Shown here: positions 37,944-47,831 of the stretch, piece by piece | Layout: the number at the start of each line of letters is the position of its first letter | How positions within the stretch are numbered: position 1 is the stretch's first letter | From: Bryobacterales bacterium | GTDB lineage: Bacteria > Acidobacteriota > Terriglobia > Bryobacterales > Bryobacteraceae | Assembly: GCA_947446025.1 (NCBI GenBank) | Contig: CANFEY010000003.1 | Coordinates: 62,001-126,000 of the forward strand | Reading direction: 5' to 3' | Length of the DNA: 64,000 nucleotides | The notes under the pieces: generated by a model | Seen by the model: only the letters and a program-made list of their open reading frames with translations | What the model was told of the DNA's origin: nothing | Database searches by the model: none | Position numbers and translations under genes: made by a program

Positions 37944-38230
37944 GGGTTCAGGGGTCTCCTCGGGGATTTAGGCGTTCAGGGCCGCAACGATAGAGGATAT
38001 CACGGAGGAGCGGGTGGAGGTTCCCGACTGTTCCCGACCTGCGATGACCGCAGGAGAGCCTGACTTCCGTTACACCGACAAATGGCGAAGGCGAAATCGC
38101 CCTCTCGGTCCCCCACCCTCCGGTCGCCAATCCCGGCCTGCATGAACGGCTCCAATGCACTTGGACCACCTAGTATTCACACATAGGCCGGTGGCGCTTG
38201 AATTGCTGGGGGGCGGAATATACTGATTAC
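37944..38230. promoter_or_regulatory. Intergenic control region with phased direct repeat and a likely leaderless promoter
   Basis: This 287-bp gap between divergent genes contains two exact TTCCCGAC repeats (38021-38028 and 38031-38038) spaced 10 bp, one helical turn apart, about 80 bp upstream of the MetE-like gene; this is a possible operator. At the other end, TTGAAT (38198-38203) and TATACT (38219-38224, 15-bp spacer) end 6 nt before the ATG at 38231, which would give a leaderless transcript. Confidence 0.4.
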
Positions 38231-39241
38231 ATGAGTCCCATCCATAGAGCCGCCACACTCGCTGCCGTCTACCTGTTTGGTGCACCGCTCCAGGGCGTTT
38301 ACGCGCAACCCTACGCCGTTTCGCTTGATGTGCGATCTGAGAGCTGGGAAGCCGGTGGCGCATTCGACCGTACTGATTTCACCAAGCAGTGTGCTACCGT
38401 CGGCGTCACAATCGGCAACGCCGAACATGGTCTGGTCGCCGTCGACTACAAAGAGACCAAGGGATCCGAATACGGCACATTCGGCTTCGGAGGAGGAGGG
38501 TTTGGAACTAAGATATCCTACACGCTAACCCTACTCTCCGCGCGCGACGCCAAAACGATTCTTTCTCTGAAAGGGGAGTCTGGAACTCCTGGAAACGTGA
38601 AGTCTGGGGCAAACCTTCACGCAGAGGCAGTCGCGTCTTTCAAGGGGACTTCACTTTACAGTCTGTCGTGCGGCAAGATCGCCGCGTCCCTGGGATCTCG
38701 GCAAGAAGCCGTCAAGCTGCTACCACCGGCTCTTGGCGACCGTGAAATTTTGGATCTCTTATTAAAACTCCGATTCACCCCAGCATCTTCTCGCGAGGGC
38801 GCATTTCTTGCCGTGGCTGAACACAAGTGGGAAGGTCTTCAACAGTTTGGTGCCGATGCGGGAGAACCACTCAGCATCTTCATCAGGAATTACTTAAGGG
38901 ATGATTCTGGATTGCTACTCAGTTCCAGCAAGGAGAATGCGGACATAGGAGCGGCGGCCAGTGCTCTGGCGAACACATCGGATCCTGGTGCGGCAAAGGT
39001 CTTCGAGGATCTCCTCAAAGCAAGTGATCGCGTGCGGCGCGACAGTATCAAGCCAATCGTTATTCCGACGCTCCGCGCACTCGGGAAAGTTGGAACGGTC
39101 TTTTCACTCCAGGCGATCGAAGCCTGGACGAGTTGCAAGTCTTGCGATTCGGACAAAACGCAAGTGGCGGCGGGTCAAGAGATTGCATTAGCCGCGGAAG
39201 AAGCAGCCAGGGAACTGAGAGCCCGTTTGGTGGCGAAATAG
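38231..39241 (+). CDS. Exported protein of unknown function
   Basis: 336 residues from ATG 38231 with signal peptide AATLAAVYLFGAPLQGVYAQ. The first half is beta-rich and contains TKGSEYGTFGFGGGGFGTK. The second half is helical (DIGAAASALANTSDPGAAKVFEDLL, read in parts; RDSIKPIVIPTLRALGKVGT) and resembles HEAT-like repeats. I do not recognise a family. It is preceded by a possible leaderless promoter. Confidence 0.6.
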   Translation: MSPIHRAATLAAVYLFGAPLQGVYAQPYAVSLDVRSESWEAGGAFDRTDFTKQCATVGVTIGNAEHGLVAVDYKETKGSEYGTFGFGGGGFGTKISYTLTLLSARDAKTILSLKGESGTPGNVKSGANLHAEAVASFKGTSLYSLSCGKIAASLGSRQEAVKLLPPALGDREILDLLLKLRFTPASSREGAFLAVAEHKWEGLQQFGADAGEPLSIFIRNYLRDDSGLLLSSSKENADIGAAASALANTSDPGAAKVFEDLLKASDRVRRDSIKPIVIPTLRALGKVGTVFSLQAIEAWTSCKSCDSDKTQVAAGQEIALAAEEAARELRARLVAK

Positions 39242-39585
39242 GCACGTGCCGATGACACCGAACTGAACCTCTCTCGCGTTCTAGGCAACGCGCAATCCAG
39301 CGGCCCCACGTCAGGCTTCACGACAATCTCTACATCGTGCCCGAGCGCGACCAGGAAGCGCATCAGCCGCTCCACCGAATAGCCACGGAACTAGCCTCCG
39401 AGCATCGCCGAGACTTTGGGCTGATCAATCCCCATCACCTTCGCCGCCGCCGCTTGCGATAGGGCTCGCTGCCGGATGGTCCGGTCGATCTTCACCACCA
39501 ACCCCGCCTTGACTAAGTGCTCGTCCGCGTTCGGCAGGCCGAGGTCGGCAAATACGTTGCCGGAACTGGGTTCCTGATGGAGCAT
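39175..39585 (-). pseudogene. XRE-family (HigA-like) antitoxin with in-frame TAG
   Basis: From ATG 39585 the frame encodes ...QAAAAKVMGIDQPKVSAMLGG, then TAG at 39391-39393, then continues in the same frame as FRGYSVERLMRFLVALGHDV and EIVVKP. Homologous XRE antitoxins read straight through this point, usually with a Gln or Arg, so the TAG looks like a CAG-to-TAG nonsense change. The HTH is intact before the stop but its last helix is lost. It starts 4 nt after the BrnA stop. The end overlaps the convergent unknown gene; the exact original 3' end is uncertain. Confidence 0.65.
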
Positions 39586-39589
39586 TGAT

Positions 39590-39895
39590 CTACCTCACCT
39601 GCTGCCTGTGAGCATCCATATAAGCCCTAAGCACCGCATTCATCCGTGTTAAATACCCTTGGCCTTGCTGACGGTACCAGGCGAGCATGTCGGGATCGAC
39701 GCGCAGGTGGATGGATTGTTTGGGCTGAGGGACCACGAGGCGCGCGCGGGTCCAATCGGGATCAGGGATGTCCGCGTCGGGGTCGGCGGCAATTGCACGC
39801 TCCAGTGCTGGACCGGGCTTCGCTTCAGCACGCTGCCAGTCGGTCTTACCGGTCCGGCGCGCGCTCAATTTTCTGGTGGTAATTTTCGCGTTCAT
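39590..39895 (-). CDS. brnA: BrnA-type antitoxin
   Basis: 101 residues from ATG 39895 (MNAKITTRKLSARR). The C-terminal ribbon-helix-helix-like segment (SIHLRVDPDMLAWYRQQG, then GYLTRMNAVLRAYMDA) is the BrnA signature. It overlaps the brnT 3' end by about 50 nt, the normal layout for type II BrnT/BrnA pairs. BrnA neutralises BrnT and autoregulates the operon. Confidence 0.85.
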   Translation of the reverse strand: MNAKITTRKLSARRTGKTDWQRAEAKPGPALERAIAADPDADIPDPDWTRARLVVPQPKQSIHLRVDPDMLAWYRQQGQGYLTRMNAVLRAYMDAHRQQVR

Positions 39896-40127
39896 TTTTC
39901 CTCGCAATCCGTGCGGAGATGATGCGGCGGCACAACCCGCGCCAGGTGAAGACCACGGTGATCATCCGGCCATCGCATGGGGCGACACCGAGCCAACGAT
40001 CCTCGCCGTGCCGAGCGGATGGAACTTCCAAGACCGGTCCGCCCCAAATGGAGATCGCGTCTTCGAAGTCGATCCCTTGTCTAGCGAGGTTGGACAGGCG
40101 TTTGTTTTCATCCCACTCAAACTCCAC
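39846..40127 (-). CDS. brnT: BrnT-type ribonuclease toxin
   Basis: 93 residues from GTG 40127 (VEFEWDENKRLSNLARQG). The pattern FEWDxxKxxxNxxxxGxxF, the central RWLGVAPCDGRMITVVFTW and the C-terminal RIISARIARKNERENY define BrnT, a RelE-fold endoribonuclease. The C-terminal RIISAR and Arg/Glu residues of the active region are present, so the toxin looks intact. It lies 31 nt downstream of the PQQ dehydrogenase gene on the same strand. Confidence 0.87.
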   Translation of the reverse strand: MEFEWDENKRLSNLARQGIDFEDAISIWGGPVLEVPSARHGEDRWLGVAPCDGRMITVVFTWRGLCRRIISARIARKNERENYHQKIERAPDR

Positions 40128-40158
40128 ATCCGTAGCGTAGCACGAACTGTGTACACGC

Positions 40159-42078
40159 TCACCGGCGCGGCAGCGCGAGCGCCACCAGCTCCGCTGGCTC
40201 CCCACGCTTCGCCACTGCGACCACGATAAACTGCCGCCCACCGGCCATGTAGGTCATCGGCAGACCCGTCTCATTGCCCGGCAGCTCCATCTCGAACAGC
40301 GTCTTGCCGGTCGCCTTATCCAGAGCGCGGAACAGCGGGCCGCCGCCGTTGGGGCCGCTCGAAAAGAAGCCGTTGCCGTCGCCGGAGAAGAGCAGCGTCT
40401 TGGTCACCAGTAGTGGAGCGCGCTCGGGCTGGCCGACGTTGCTCAGATCCACGCCCTTGAGCGCGGGGTTGTCTCGTACGTAGGCGGGCGCGTGCCCGTT
40501 GGGGACCATCCAGGCGTGCTCGCCGGTATTCAGGTCAATCGCAGTGATCCGGCCCCATGGTGGTTTAATGATCGGAACGTCTAGCGGGCGCTCCACCTGC
40601 ACGTTGCGGCTGATGTAACGCATGTCGCTGCGGTCTCCGGGCTCGACCATCGCCACGGCCCACCAGGTGGTCTCCGACGGCACGTAAAGGATGCCCGTCT
40701 CCGGGTCCGCCGCCGCGCTCTGCCAGTTCGCTGCGCCCTGGTTGTGCGGGACGATCAGCGTCCCCAGCTTGCCATCCGTGCCCGGGAGAATCGGTGGAGT
40801 GAAGATCGGCCCCATTTTGAACTGCGACGCGATACGCAAAGCCTCCGCCTTGATGGCGGGCGTGAAGTCCACCAAGTCGTCCTCCGTCACACCATGCCGA
40901 TCGAACGGCGCGGGCTTGGTGGGCACAGGCTGCGTGGGCGAGGTCTGCTCCCCCGGAATATCGGACTGCGGCACGGGCATTTCCACGATGGGCCATACAG
41001 GCTCGCCGGTCACGCGGTTGAACACGTAGGTCCAGCCCTGCTTGGTCACCTGTGCGACCGCCTTGATGGGCTTGCCCTCCACGGTCACATTCAGCAGCAG
41101 CGGAGCCGAGCCGTTGTCGAAATCCCAGATGTCATGGTGGACCAGTTGGTAGTGCCAAATCCGTTTTCCGGTCTTAGCGTCCAAACAGACCAGACTGTCT
41201 GAGAACAGATTGTCGCCCGGCCGGTGCCCGCCATAGTAGTCCCCAGTGGGCGCTTCGACGGGAATGTAGACGTACCCGAGTTCCAAATCCGCCGCTAGGG
41301 GTGCCCATGCTCCCGTGTTTCCCGTGTACTGCCAGGAATCATTCAGCCAGGTGTCATTGCCGAATTCGCCGAGCCGGGGAATGGTGTGGAAGGTCCACAG
41401 CAACTTGCCGGAGCGCACATCATAGCCCCGGATGTAGCCCGGAACGTTCGTCTTGGACCTGGGTGCGCCGCCGGATAGATGGGCCGCACCGACGACAATC
41501 ACGTCGCCCACCACGATGGCGGGCGAGGACAGCCCGATCTCGTTCGGCTGCACCGTTCGATCCAAACCGTCCCACAGCTCGACGATTCCGTTCTTGCCGA
41601 ATGCGGGCACAGGCACCCCGGTCTTCGCGTTCAAAGCAACCAACTGGTAGCCAGGAGTCACCAGGACGATCCGGCTGTCCGCACCATTAGACCAATATGC
41701 CAGCCCGCGATTGTTGGCGCGAGGCGCGCGATCTCCGCGCTCACCTTCGTCGAGCCGGTAGGTCCACATCGTCTCGCCCGTCGCCGGGTCCGCCGCCACG
41801 GCCACGCGGCGCGAGCCTGCGGTGAAATACAGCAGCCCGTCCGCCATCAGCGGCGTCACCTGCCAGTTGGAGTCCACGCGCGGACCGTAGTTGTCATTCT
41901 TCCAGCGCCACGCGATCTGCAACTGGCTCACGTTGGTCGCGTTGATCTGGTCCAGCGGCGAATACTTGGTGCCGCCGGCGTCGCCGCCGTAGTGCAGCCA
42001 TTCGCCATTTGCCGCTCCCGTCTGCGCCATTAAACACACCGGTGTGAACAGCAACAAACTTACCCATACTTTTTTCAT
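40159..42078 (-). CDS. PQQ-dependent (quinoprotein) dehydrogenase, periplasmic
   Basis: 639 residues from ATG 42078, with signal peptide VWVSLLLFTPVCLMAQ. It has an eight-bladed quinoprotein propeller: WLHYGGDAGGTKYSPLDQI opening motif, repeated tryptophan-docking motifs (LDAKTGKRIWHYQ, IDLNTGEHAWMVP, LDKATGKTLFEME) and HHDIWDFDNGSAPLL. It has no cytochrome c domain and no N-terminal TM bundle, so it is a soluble type that would pass electrons to a separate carrier. The substrate (sugar or alcohol) cannot be fixed. Confidence 0.87.
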   Translation of the reverse strand: MKKVWVSLLLFTPVCLMAQTGAANGEWLHYGGDAGGTKYSPLDQINATNVSQLQIAWRWKNDNYGPRVDSNWQVTPLMADGLLYFTAGSRRVAVAADPATGETMWTYRLDEGERGDRAPRANNRGLAYWSNGADSRIVLVTPGYQLVALNAKTGVPVPAFGKNGIVELWDGLDRTVQPNEIGLSSPAIVVGDVIVVGAAHLSGGAPRSKTNVPGYIRGYDVRSGKLLWTFHTIPRLGEFGNDTWLNDSWQYTGNTGAWAPLAADLELGYVYIPVEAPTGDYYGGHRPGDNLFSDSLVCLDAKTGKRIWHYQLVHHDIWDFDNGSAPLLLNVTVEGKPIKAVAQVTKQGWTYVFNRVTGEPVWPIVEMPVPQSDIPGEQTSPTQPVPTKPAPFDRHGVTEDDLVDFTPAIKAEALRIASQFKMGPIFTPPILPGTDGKLGTLIVPHNQGAANWQSAAADPETGILYVPSETTWWAVAMVEPGDRSDMRYISRNVQVERPLDVPIIKPPWGRITAIDLNTGEHAWMVPNGHAPAYVRDNPALKGVDLSNVGQPERAPLLVTKTLLFSGDGNGFFSSGPNGGGPLFRALDKATGKTLFEMELPGNETGLPMTYMAGGRQFIVVAVAKRGEPAELVALALPRR

Positions 42079-42102
42079 CAGTGTTGGTATCCTATGGGGT
42101 CG

Positions 42103-42108
42103 ATTATA
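42103..42108 (-). promoter_or_regulatory. Probable -10 element of the PQQ dehydrogenase gene
   Basis: The reverse strand reads TATAATCGA 24 nt before the ATG at 42078. A clear -35 is not seen. The same TATAATCGA string occurs before the NuoEF-like gene. Confidence 0.4.
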
Positions 42109-42123
42109 CGCCCTGACACTTAC

Positions 42124-44718
42124 ATGACACCTGTGCCCGAAATGATCGGACCCTATAGGATCCTGGCAAAGCTGGGTGCCGGAGGAATGGGACAGGTCTA
42201 CCGCGCGCACGATCCGCGCCTCAACCGCGATGTCGCCGTGAAGGTACTCCCGCCGGAGTTCAGCACCGACCCCGCCCGCAAAGCCCGCTTCGAGCAGGAA
42301 GCCCGCGCGGTGGCTGCCTTGAATCACCCCGGCATCGTCAGCATCTACGACGTCGGCGACGGTTGGATGGTCACCGAACTGGTGGAGGGCGAAAATCTGC
42401 GCCAGTCCGGCTTCAGCGTGCGCCAGGTCATCGACATCGGCGCGCAGATCTCGGACGCCCTGGCCCTCGCGCACGACGCAGGCATCTCCCATCGCGACCT
42501 CAAACCGGAAAACGTGATCCTGACGCCGGATGGGCGCACCAAGATTCTCGATTTCGGCCTGGCGAAATTCATCCAACCGCCGGACCCCGACGCCAAACCC
42601 GAAAACGTCAGCACGCTGACCAATCCAGGCTCACCGTTGGGGACTCCGGGCTACATGTCCCCTGAACAAGTGCGCGGCCAGCACACGGACCAGCGCGCGG
42701 ACTTCTTCAGCCTGGGGGCGATGCTCTACGAAATGCTGGCCGGCAAAGCCGCCTTTCAAGATGAATCCGCCATCGAAGTGATGCACGCCATTGTGCACAA
42801 GGACCCACCGCCACTGCCCGAGGCCGTGCCCGAGGGGCTGCGCAACATCGTCATGCGGTGCCTTGAGAAGAAGCCCGCGCAACGCTTCCAATCCGCGCGG
42901 GACCTGGCGTTTGCCCTGCGCTCGCTTTCGAGTGCTGGAGGCTCGGTCGCGCCCGCGCCCCCATCCCGGCCCGTGTGGCCTTATGCGGCAACCGCGGGGA
43001 TCGCCCTGCTGGCTGCTGCGTACTTTTATTCGGTACGGACCGGCACCCCCGGACTGGAGAACTACACCTTCGCGCCCTTTGCCTTCACGCGCGCGCAAGA
43101 ACACTCCGGCGTTTGGTCGCCGGACGGCAAGAGCATCGCCTACGTAGAGCAATCCGCGGACGGCTCGCGGCTCATGGTGCAATCGCTGGACGCCACATCC
43201 CCCACCGAATTGGTTGCTCAGGTATCCGCCCAGCAAGGGCAGCTGGCTTGGTCGACCGACAGCAACCGAATCTATTTCCTGGGCCTGGGCCAACGCTTGG
43301 GCGGGGTCAGCGTGATCAGCCGCGCGGGCGGCGCGGCGGAACGCGTGGTGGCGGGCGGCTCCGCCTTTGACGTCTCGCGCGACGGTCAGACGCTGGCGCT
43401 GTGGCGGGGCGCGCAGGGCAACGGCAACGGTTCGCGCTATTCGGTATGGATCTCCTCGCCTCCCGGTGCCGATCCCGTCGAATACAAGCCCGCGCCGTTC
43501 GCGGTGCCGACGCCGTTCACGCCCGTATTCCTGCGCTTCTCGCCCGACGGAAAGCGTTTGTTCCTCTCCGTGGTAACCGATGGGGGTGCCGAAACGTGGC
43601 TGGTGCCGATTCCCGGCGGCGAGCCCCGCCGCATCTTTTCTAAGATTCCGTGGAACCGGCCGGTGTCCGCATCGTGGATGCCGGACAACCGTAGGCTGGT
43701 GCTCTCGGGCAATGCAGCCCCAGCCGTCAATGAGCAGCTATGGCTGGCTGATGTGGAGAGCGAGAGTCTCAGCCGACTGCTGGCGCTGCCGGAAGCCGGA
43801 CAGGCTGCGCCTTCGGTTTCCCCGGATGGCAGGCGGATTTTGTTCTCGCAGGTCACGCGGGATCGTGACATCGCCGAATTGCCGCTCGACGGATCTCCGC
43901 CGCGCACGGTTCTCTCCACGGACCTGCCGGAGTTCGGCCCCAATTGGTCGCCCAAAGGTGATCAGTTCGCCTTCATCTCCCAACGCAGCAGCACGGATGA
44001 ACTCTGGAGTCGCAGCCCGGAAGGCAACTGGGAACGGCCTGTGGTGACCGCAAAGGAGTTCCCTTCGCTCCAGTCTTTGATTAGTCCGGTATTTTCACCG
44101 GACGGGGCGCGTATCGCCTACACGGCACTTTTGGCTGGCGGCGGACGCCGCAGGAGCTTGTCGATTTCCCCCGTCGGCGGCGGCACGCCCACCGTGGTCG
44201 CGGACGGCTATGCCCCCACCTGGTCGCGCGAAGGAGACAGGATCGCGTTCCTGTGGCTGAAGTCCGACGGCACCATTCCGTTGGCTGTCTTGCGCGTCGG
44301 CTCGGAGGACCCGCCTATGGAAGTCATGCCCCCGCGCGGGTTCGGCTCGCCGGAATGGTCGCCTTCAGGGGAATGGATTGCCGTGCCCAGCACCCGTGGC
44401 GTGGAACTGACCTCGGCCGACGGTAAACAGCAGAAATTCTTGCCCGGCATGAACGGGGCCGCCCTGGCGTGGTCACATGATTCGAAAACGATCTTCGGCT
44501 TGATGTTTCAATCCGCCCAGCCCGCGCTTTTCGCCATGGAGGCCACCACTGGCAACACCCGTAAGATCGCCGACTACGATCTGGCCTTTCAGCCCCTGCT
44601 TGAAAACGCCTACACCGGAACCGTCCGCCTGAGCCTTTCCCCGGACGGCAAAAGCGTAGTCACCGCCACCGCGACCAATCAAGCCGACCTATGGATTCTA
44701 GACGGCCTAGCTCACTAG
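42124..44718 (+). CDS. Transmembrane serine/threonine protein kinase with TolB/WD40-like propeller sensor
   Basis: 864 residues from ATG 42124 (an ATG at 42094 is also in frame). The Hanks-type kinase domain (~8-270) has the glycine loop [10 protein letters not shown], catalytic Lys K40, HRDLKPEN (~122), DFG (~142) and [10 protein letters not shown], so it looks active. One TM helix (~284-304) leads to a periplasmic propeller of WD40-like/PD40 repeats ([40 protein letters not shown]). This fusion is widespread in acidobacteria. The ligand is unknown. It is divergent from the PQQ dehydrogenase. Confidence 0.92.
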   Translation: MTPVPEMIGPYRILAKLGAGGMGQVYRAHDPRLNRDVAVKVLPPEFSTDPARKARFEQEARAVAALNHPGIVSIYDVGDGWMVTELVEGENLRQSGFSVRQVIDIGAQISDALALAHDAGISHRDLKPENVILTPDGRTKILDFGLAKFIQPPDPDAKPENVSTLTNPGSPLGTPGYMSPEQVRGQHTDQRADFFSLGAMLYEMLAGKAAFQDESAIEVMHAIVHKDPPPLPEAVPEGLRNIVMRCLEKKPAQRFQSARDLAFALRSLSSAGGSVAPAPPSRPVWPYAATAGIALLAAAYFYSVRTGTPGLENYTFAPFAFTRAQEHSGVWSPDGKSIAYVEQSADGSRLMVQSLDATSPTELVAQVSAQQGQLAWSTDSNRIYFLGLGQRLGGVSVISRAGGAAERVVAGGSAFDVSRDGQTLALWRGAQGNGNGSRYSVWISSPPGADPVEYKPAPFAVPTPFTPVFLRFSPDGKRLFLSVVTDGGAETWLVPIPGGEPRRIFSKIPWNRPVSASWMPDNRRLVLSGNAAPAVNEQLWLADVESESLSRLLALPEAGQAAPSVSPDGRRILFSQVTRDRDIAELPLDGSPPRTVLSTDLPEFGPNWSPKGDQFAFISQRSSTDELWSRSPEGNWERPVVTAKEFPSLQSLISPVFSPDGARIAYTALLAGGGRRRSLSISPVGGGTPTVVADGYAPTWSREGDRIAFLWLKSDGTIPLAVLRVGSEDPPMEVMPPRGFGSPEWSPSGEWIAVPSTRGVELTSADGKQQKFLPGMNGAALAWSHDSKTIFGLMFQSAQPALFAMEATTGNTRKIADYDLAFQPLLENAYTGTVRLSLSPDGKSVVTATATNQADLWILDGLAH

Positions 44719-44741
44719 CCCGCGCCGGTTTCGATGGCTCC

Positions 44742-44778
44742 CAGCACTGAACCGCGCCCGTAAGGAAGCGGACAGACG
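44742..44778 (+). repeat. REP-like element, copy 2 (single unit)
   Basis: This contains CAGCACTGAACCGCG and GGAAGCGGACAGACG, matching the right arms of the pairs at 7140-7221 and 48421-48499. No left arm is detectable upstream. The inner part can form a short imperfect hairpin (CCGC...GCGG). It lies in the 87-bp gap between the kinase gene and folC. Confidence 0.75.
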
Positions 44779-44805
44779 CTCCACCCTGCGATCCTAGTAG
44801 GACGC

Positions 44806-46050
44806 ATGACCTACCCCGAATCCGTCCAGTTCCTCTACGCACTGGGCAACGAAGTCAAAACCATCAAACTCGGCCTGGACCGCATCCGCGCCATTCTCGA
44901 AGCACTAGGCAACCCCCAGCGAGCCTATCGCGTAGTCCACGTCGCAGGAACCAACGGCAAAGGCTCGGTGTGCGCGATGATCGACGCCGGGTTGCGGGCT
45001 GCGGGCGTGCGCAGTGGACTGTTTACCTCGCCCCACCTGATCGAGCCCACCGAACGCATCCAAATCGACGGCATGCCCGTGAGCAGAGAGGACTTTGAAG
45101 CCGCCTTCAACGCCGTCCACAACGCCGCGGCGCGCCTCGACTTGGACGCCCACCCCACCTACTTCGAAACCGTCACCGCGATGGCTCTGTGGCTGTTCCG
45201 CGAACACGACGTGGAGACCGCGGTGGTTGAGGTCGGCCTCGGAGGACGGCTGGATGCCACCAACATCGTCGAACCCGCGCTCACGGTGATCACGCCCATC
45301 GATTACGATCACCAGGTCTACCTGGGCAATACGCTGGAACTGATCGCCGGTGAAAAAGCTGGAATCTTGAAAGCCGGAGTCCCTGCCGTATTCTCCAAGC
45401 AGCGCCCCGAAGCAACTCCCGTACTCACAGCCCGGGCCTCTGAGCTAGGCATCCGCGTCACCCGCGCTGAGGAATTCGAAGTCCGGGACTTGGCGCTGGA
45501 TTCGCGGGGTTCGCGTTTTTCGGGGCTGACATGCCCGCTCGCGGGTGAGCATCAGGTGGACAACGCCGTCACCGCCGCGCAGGCTTTGATTGCGCTCGGG
45601 GTGCCGCCGGAGGGTATTGAAGAAGCCCGCTGGCCCGGCCGCATCGAACACGTGACGCCGAATCCCGATACCATCCTGGACGGCGCGCACAATCCCGCTG
45701 GAGCTCGGGCGCTGGTGCGGTATTTGCAGCGCTTCTACGGGCACCGCAAGGTGTGGATGATCTTCGGCGCCATGCGCGACAAGGACGTGAAGGAAGTCGC
45801 CGAGCTCCTGTTTGAGGCCGCCGACGAGTTGGTGTTCACCGCTCCCACAGCTCCGGGAAATCGCGCGCTGGAACCTGAAGCCCTGCGGGAAATGGCCGGA
45901 CGCGGCCACACCGAACCCACGGTAGCCGCTGCGGTGGAGCACGTTTTCAAGCACCTGAGCGCCGAAGACGTCGTGGTGATCACGGGCTCGTTGTATCTGG
46001 TGGGAGAAGCCCGAGCGCTATTTTTGACCACAACGCTCGGGCGCTGGTAG
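44806..46050 (+). CDS. folC: Bifunctional folylpolyglutamate synthase/dihydrofolate synthase
   Basis: 414 residues of the Mur-ligase family. The ATP P-loop is HVAGTNGKGSVCAMI (residues ~47-61), followed by LFTSPHLIEPTERIQI (substrate loop), VEVGLGGRLDATN and the C-terminal ILDGAHNPAGARAL. It adds glutamate to dihydropteroate and folates in the cytoplasm. Its stop directly abuts the stop of clpP on the other strand. Confidence 0.93.
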   Translation: MTYPESVQFLYALGNEVKTIKLGLDRIRAILEALGNPQRAYRVVHVAGTNGKGSVCAMIDAGLRAAGVRSGLFTSPHLIEPTERIQIDGMPVSREDFEAAFNAVHNAAARLDLDAHPTYFETVTAMALWLFREHDVETAVVEVGLGGRLDATNIVEPALTVITPIDYDHQVYLGNTLELIAGEKAGILKAGVPAVFSKQRPEATPVLTARASELGIRVTRAEEFEVRDLALDSRGSRFSGLTCPLAGEHQVDNAVTAAQALIALGVPPEGIEEARWPGRIEHVTPNPDTILDGAHNPAGARALVRYLQRFYGHRKVWMIFGAMRDKDVKEVAELLFEAADELVFTAPTAPGNRALEPEALREMAGRGHTEPTVAAAVEHVFKHLSAEDVVVITGSLYLVGEARALFLTTTLGRW

Positions 46051-46665
46051 CTACTTATTGACCGGCATCAAACTGCGGCTGGTGATGACGTGGTCGATCA
46101 TGCCGTATTCCATGGCCTGCACCGGGCTCATGATGTAATCGCGGTCCACGTCGCGGGCGACTTTGTCCACTTCCTGGCCGCAGGCGTTGGCCAGGATGTG
46201 ATTCAGGCTTTCGCGCATGCGCAGGATTTCGCGGGCATAGATGTCGATGTCCGCAGCCTGACCGCCCAGGCCGCTCATGGACGGCTGATGGATCAGAATG
46301 CGCGAATTGGGCAGGCTGTGGCGCTTGCCCTTGGTCCCGCAGGCGAGCAGCACAGCGGCCATGGAGGCAGCCTGGCCCACGCAGTAGGTCACGATGTCCG
46401 GCTCCACCAGGTTCATGGTGTCCAGAATGGCGAGACCAGCCGTGATCGACCCGCCCGGCGAGTTGATGTACAGCGAAATGTCCTTTTCCGGGTCCTCGGC
46501 CGAGAGGAACAGGATCTGGGCAATGATCAGGTTGGCGACCTGGTCGTCAATGGGCGTGCCCAGGAAGATGATGTTCTCTTTCAACAGGCGCGAGTAGATA
46601 TCGAAGGCGCGTTCCCCACGGGAGGTTTGCTCCACGACCATCGGTACCAGAACGGAATTTTCCAT
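46051..46665 (-). CDS. clpP: ATP-dependent Clp protease proteolytic subunit
   Basis: 204 residues with the Ser-His-Asp triad S101 (GQAASMAA), H126 (LIHQPSMSG) and D176 (DRDYIMSP). The N-terminus [18 protein letters not shown] is typical. A GAGGAG site lies 4 nt before the ATG. It assembles into a tetradecamer with ClpX or ClpA. Neither tig nor clpX flanks it here, so it is a stand-alone locus. Confidence 0.95.
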   Translation of the reverse strand: MENSVLVPMVVEQTSRGERAFDIYSRLLKENIIFLGTPIDDQVANLIIAQILFLSAEDPEKDISLYINSPGGSITAGLAILDTMNLVEPDIVTYCVGQAASMAAVLLACGTKGKRHSLPNSRILIHQPSMSGLGGQAADIDIYAREILRMRESLNHILANACGQEVDKVARDVDRDYIMSPVQAMEYGMIDHVITSRSLMPVNK

Positions 46666-46690
46666 GTGTCTCCTCTTAAGACAGTTGTGC

Positions 46691-46773
46691 GGCAGGCAGC
46701 GGCGGCCCCCACAGGCTCTATCGCCCAGAACTAGGCGTTTCCTTTAGTTTACGTCACGAACGTGCTGCCTGCC
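46691..46773. repeat. Widely spaced perfect 10-bp inverted repeat upstream of clpP
   Basis: GGCAGGCAGC (46691-46700) and GCTGCCTGCC (46764-46773) are exact reverse complements flanking 63 nt in the gap between the divergent clpP and GGDEF genes. It may be a large hairpin or a paired regulator site; the function is unknown. Confidence 0.4.
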
Positions 46774-46865
46774 CAGGCAAAATCACACGAGTTCAAGAAA
46801 TGTACCCTCTGCTCGATATGAACTCGTGGATGCCAACAGCCGATAAAGTACGGGAGGAGCGAAGT

Positions 46866-47831
46866 GTGCTCCCATCCGACATGCGTATCCTCATCGCCGA
46901 CGACAGCCTGGTTTCCCGGCATTTGCTGGAAGCAACTCTGCGCAAGTGGAACTATGAAGTCACGGTTGCTTGTGACGGGGCGGAGGCGTGGAACATCCTG
47001 AGCGGGGACGATCCACCGCGGCTGGCCATCCTGGATTGGGTGATGCCCGGCATGTCGGGTCCCGAGGTGTGCAAGCGCGTCCGGGAGCACGCCAAGCAGG
47101 GCGAGCTGAACTACACTTATCTGCTGCTGCTCACCTCCAAAAGCCAGCGCGAGGATCTGATCGAGGGCATGGAAGCGGGTGCCGACGACTATCTCACAAA
47201 ACCCTTTGATCAGCACGAACTGAAGGTCCGGCTGCGGGCCGGATCCCGCGTGATTGATCTGCAACGCGAACTGGTCGCGGCCCGCGAGGAATTGCGTGAG
47301 CAGGCCACCAAGGACTTCCTGACGCGGATCTGGAACCGCTCCTCCATCCTGGATGTCCTTCACCGGGAACTCATCCGGGGTGCCCGTGAGCGGCGTTCCG
47401 TGGGCGTGGTGCTGGCCGATCTGGACCATTTCAAGGCCGTCAACGACACCTTCGGGCATTTCGCCGGGGATGCCGTGCTGCGGGAATTCACGCGCAGGGT
47501 CTCCGCCGCCATGCGCAACTACGATTCCATCGGCCGCTACGGAGGCGAGGAATTCCTGGTGGTCCTGCCGGGCTGCGATGAACTCTGCACCGCCAGCCAG
47601 TCGGAGCGCATGCGCTTCGCCATCTCCGAAATTCCCATGATTATCGAGGACCGGGAGCATCCGCTCACCGCCAGCTTCGGTGCCTGCTGCTTCCTCCCGG
47701 GTATGAACGTGACTGCGGAAACCCTCATCCGTACCGCCGACGACGCGCTCTATGCCGCCAAGCACCAGGGCCGCAACCGCACAGTGGTCTCCCCCTGCAA
47801 GATACTCGAAATGCCGTCGCTAGCGTCGTAG
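46866..47831 (+). CDS. Response regulator with GGDEF diguanylate cyclase output
   Basis: 321 residues. I place the start at GTG 46866 because GGGAGGAG (46852-46859) is 6 nt upstream. The receiver domain (~7-125) has phospho-acceptor D57 (AILDWVMPG), TSK and the KPF motif. The GGDEF domain (~155-315) has an intact GGEEF at 226-230 and LADLDHFKAVNDTFGH, so it should make cyclic di-GMP on phosphorylation. The partner histidine kinase is not in the window. It overlaps the 3' end of msrQ by 12 nt. Confidence 0.9.
   Translation: MLPSDMRILIADDSLVSRHLLEATLRKWNYEVTVACDGAEAWNILSGDDPPRLAILDWVMPGMSGPEVCKRVREHAKQGELNYTYLLLLTSKSQREDLIEGMEAGADDYLTKPFDQHELKVRLRAGSRVIDLQRELVAAREELREQATKDFLTRIWNRSSILDVLHRELIRGARERRSVGVVLADLDHFKAVNDTFGHFAGDAVLREFTRRVSAAMRNYDSIGRYGGEEFLVVLPGCDELCTASQSERMRFAISEIPMIIEDREHPLTASFGACCFLPGMNVTAETLIRTADDALYAAKHQGRNRTVVSPCKILEMPSLAS

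Noticed and set aside
42079-42576. An N-terminal extension of the PQQ dehydrogenase
   Set aside because: It is antisense to the kinase catalytic loop; a normal signal peptide starts at 42078.
46749-47765. A 338-codon reverse open frame opposite the GGDEF regulator
   Set aside because: The forward strand has receiver and GGEEF motifs and a strong ribosome site; the reverse frame has none.
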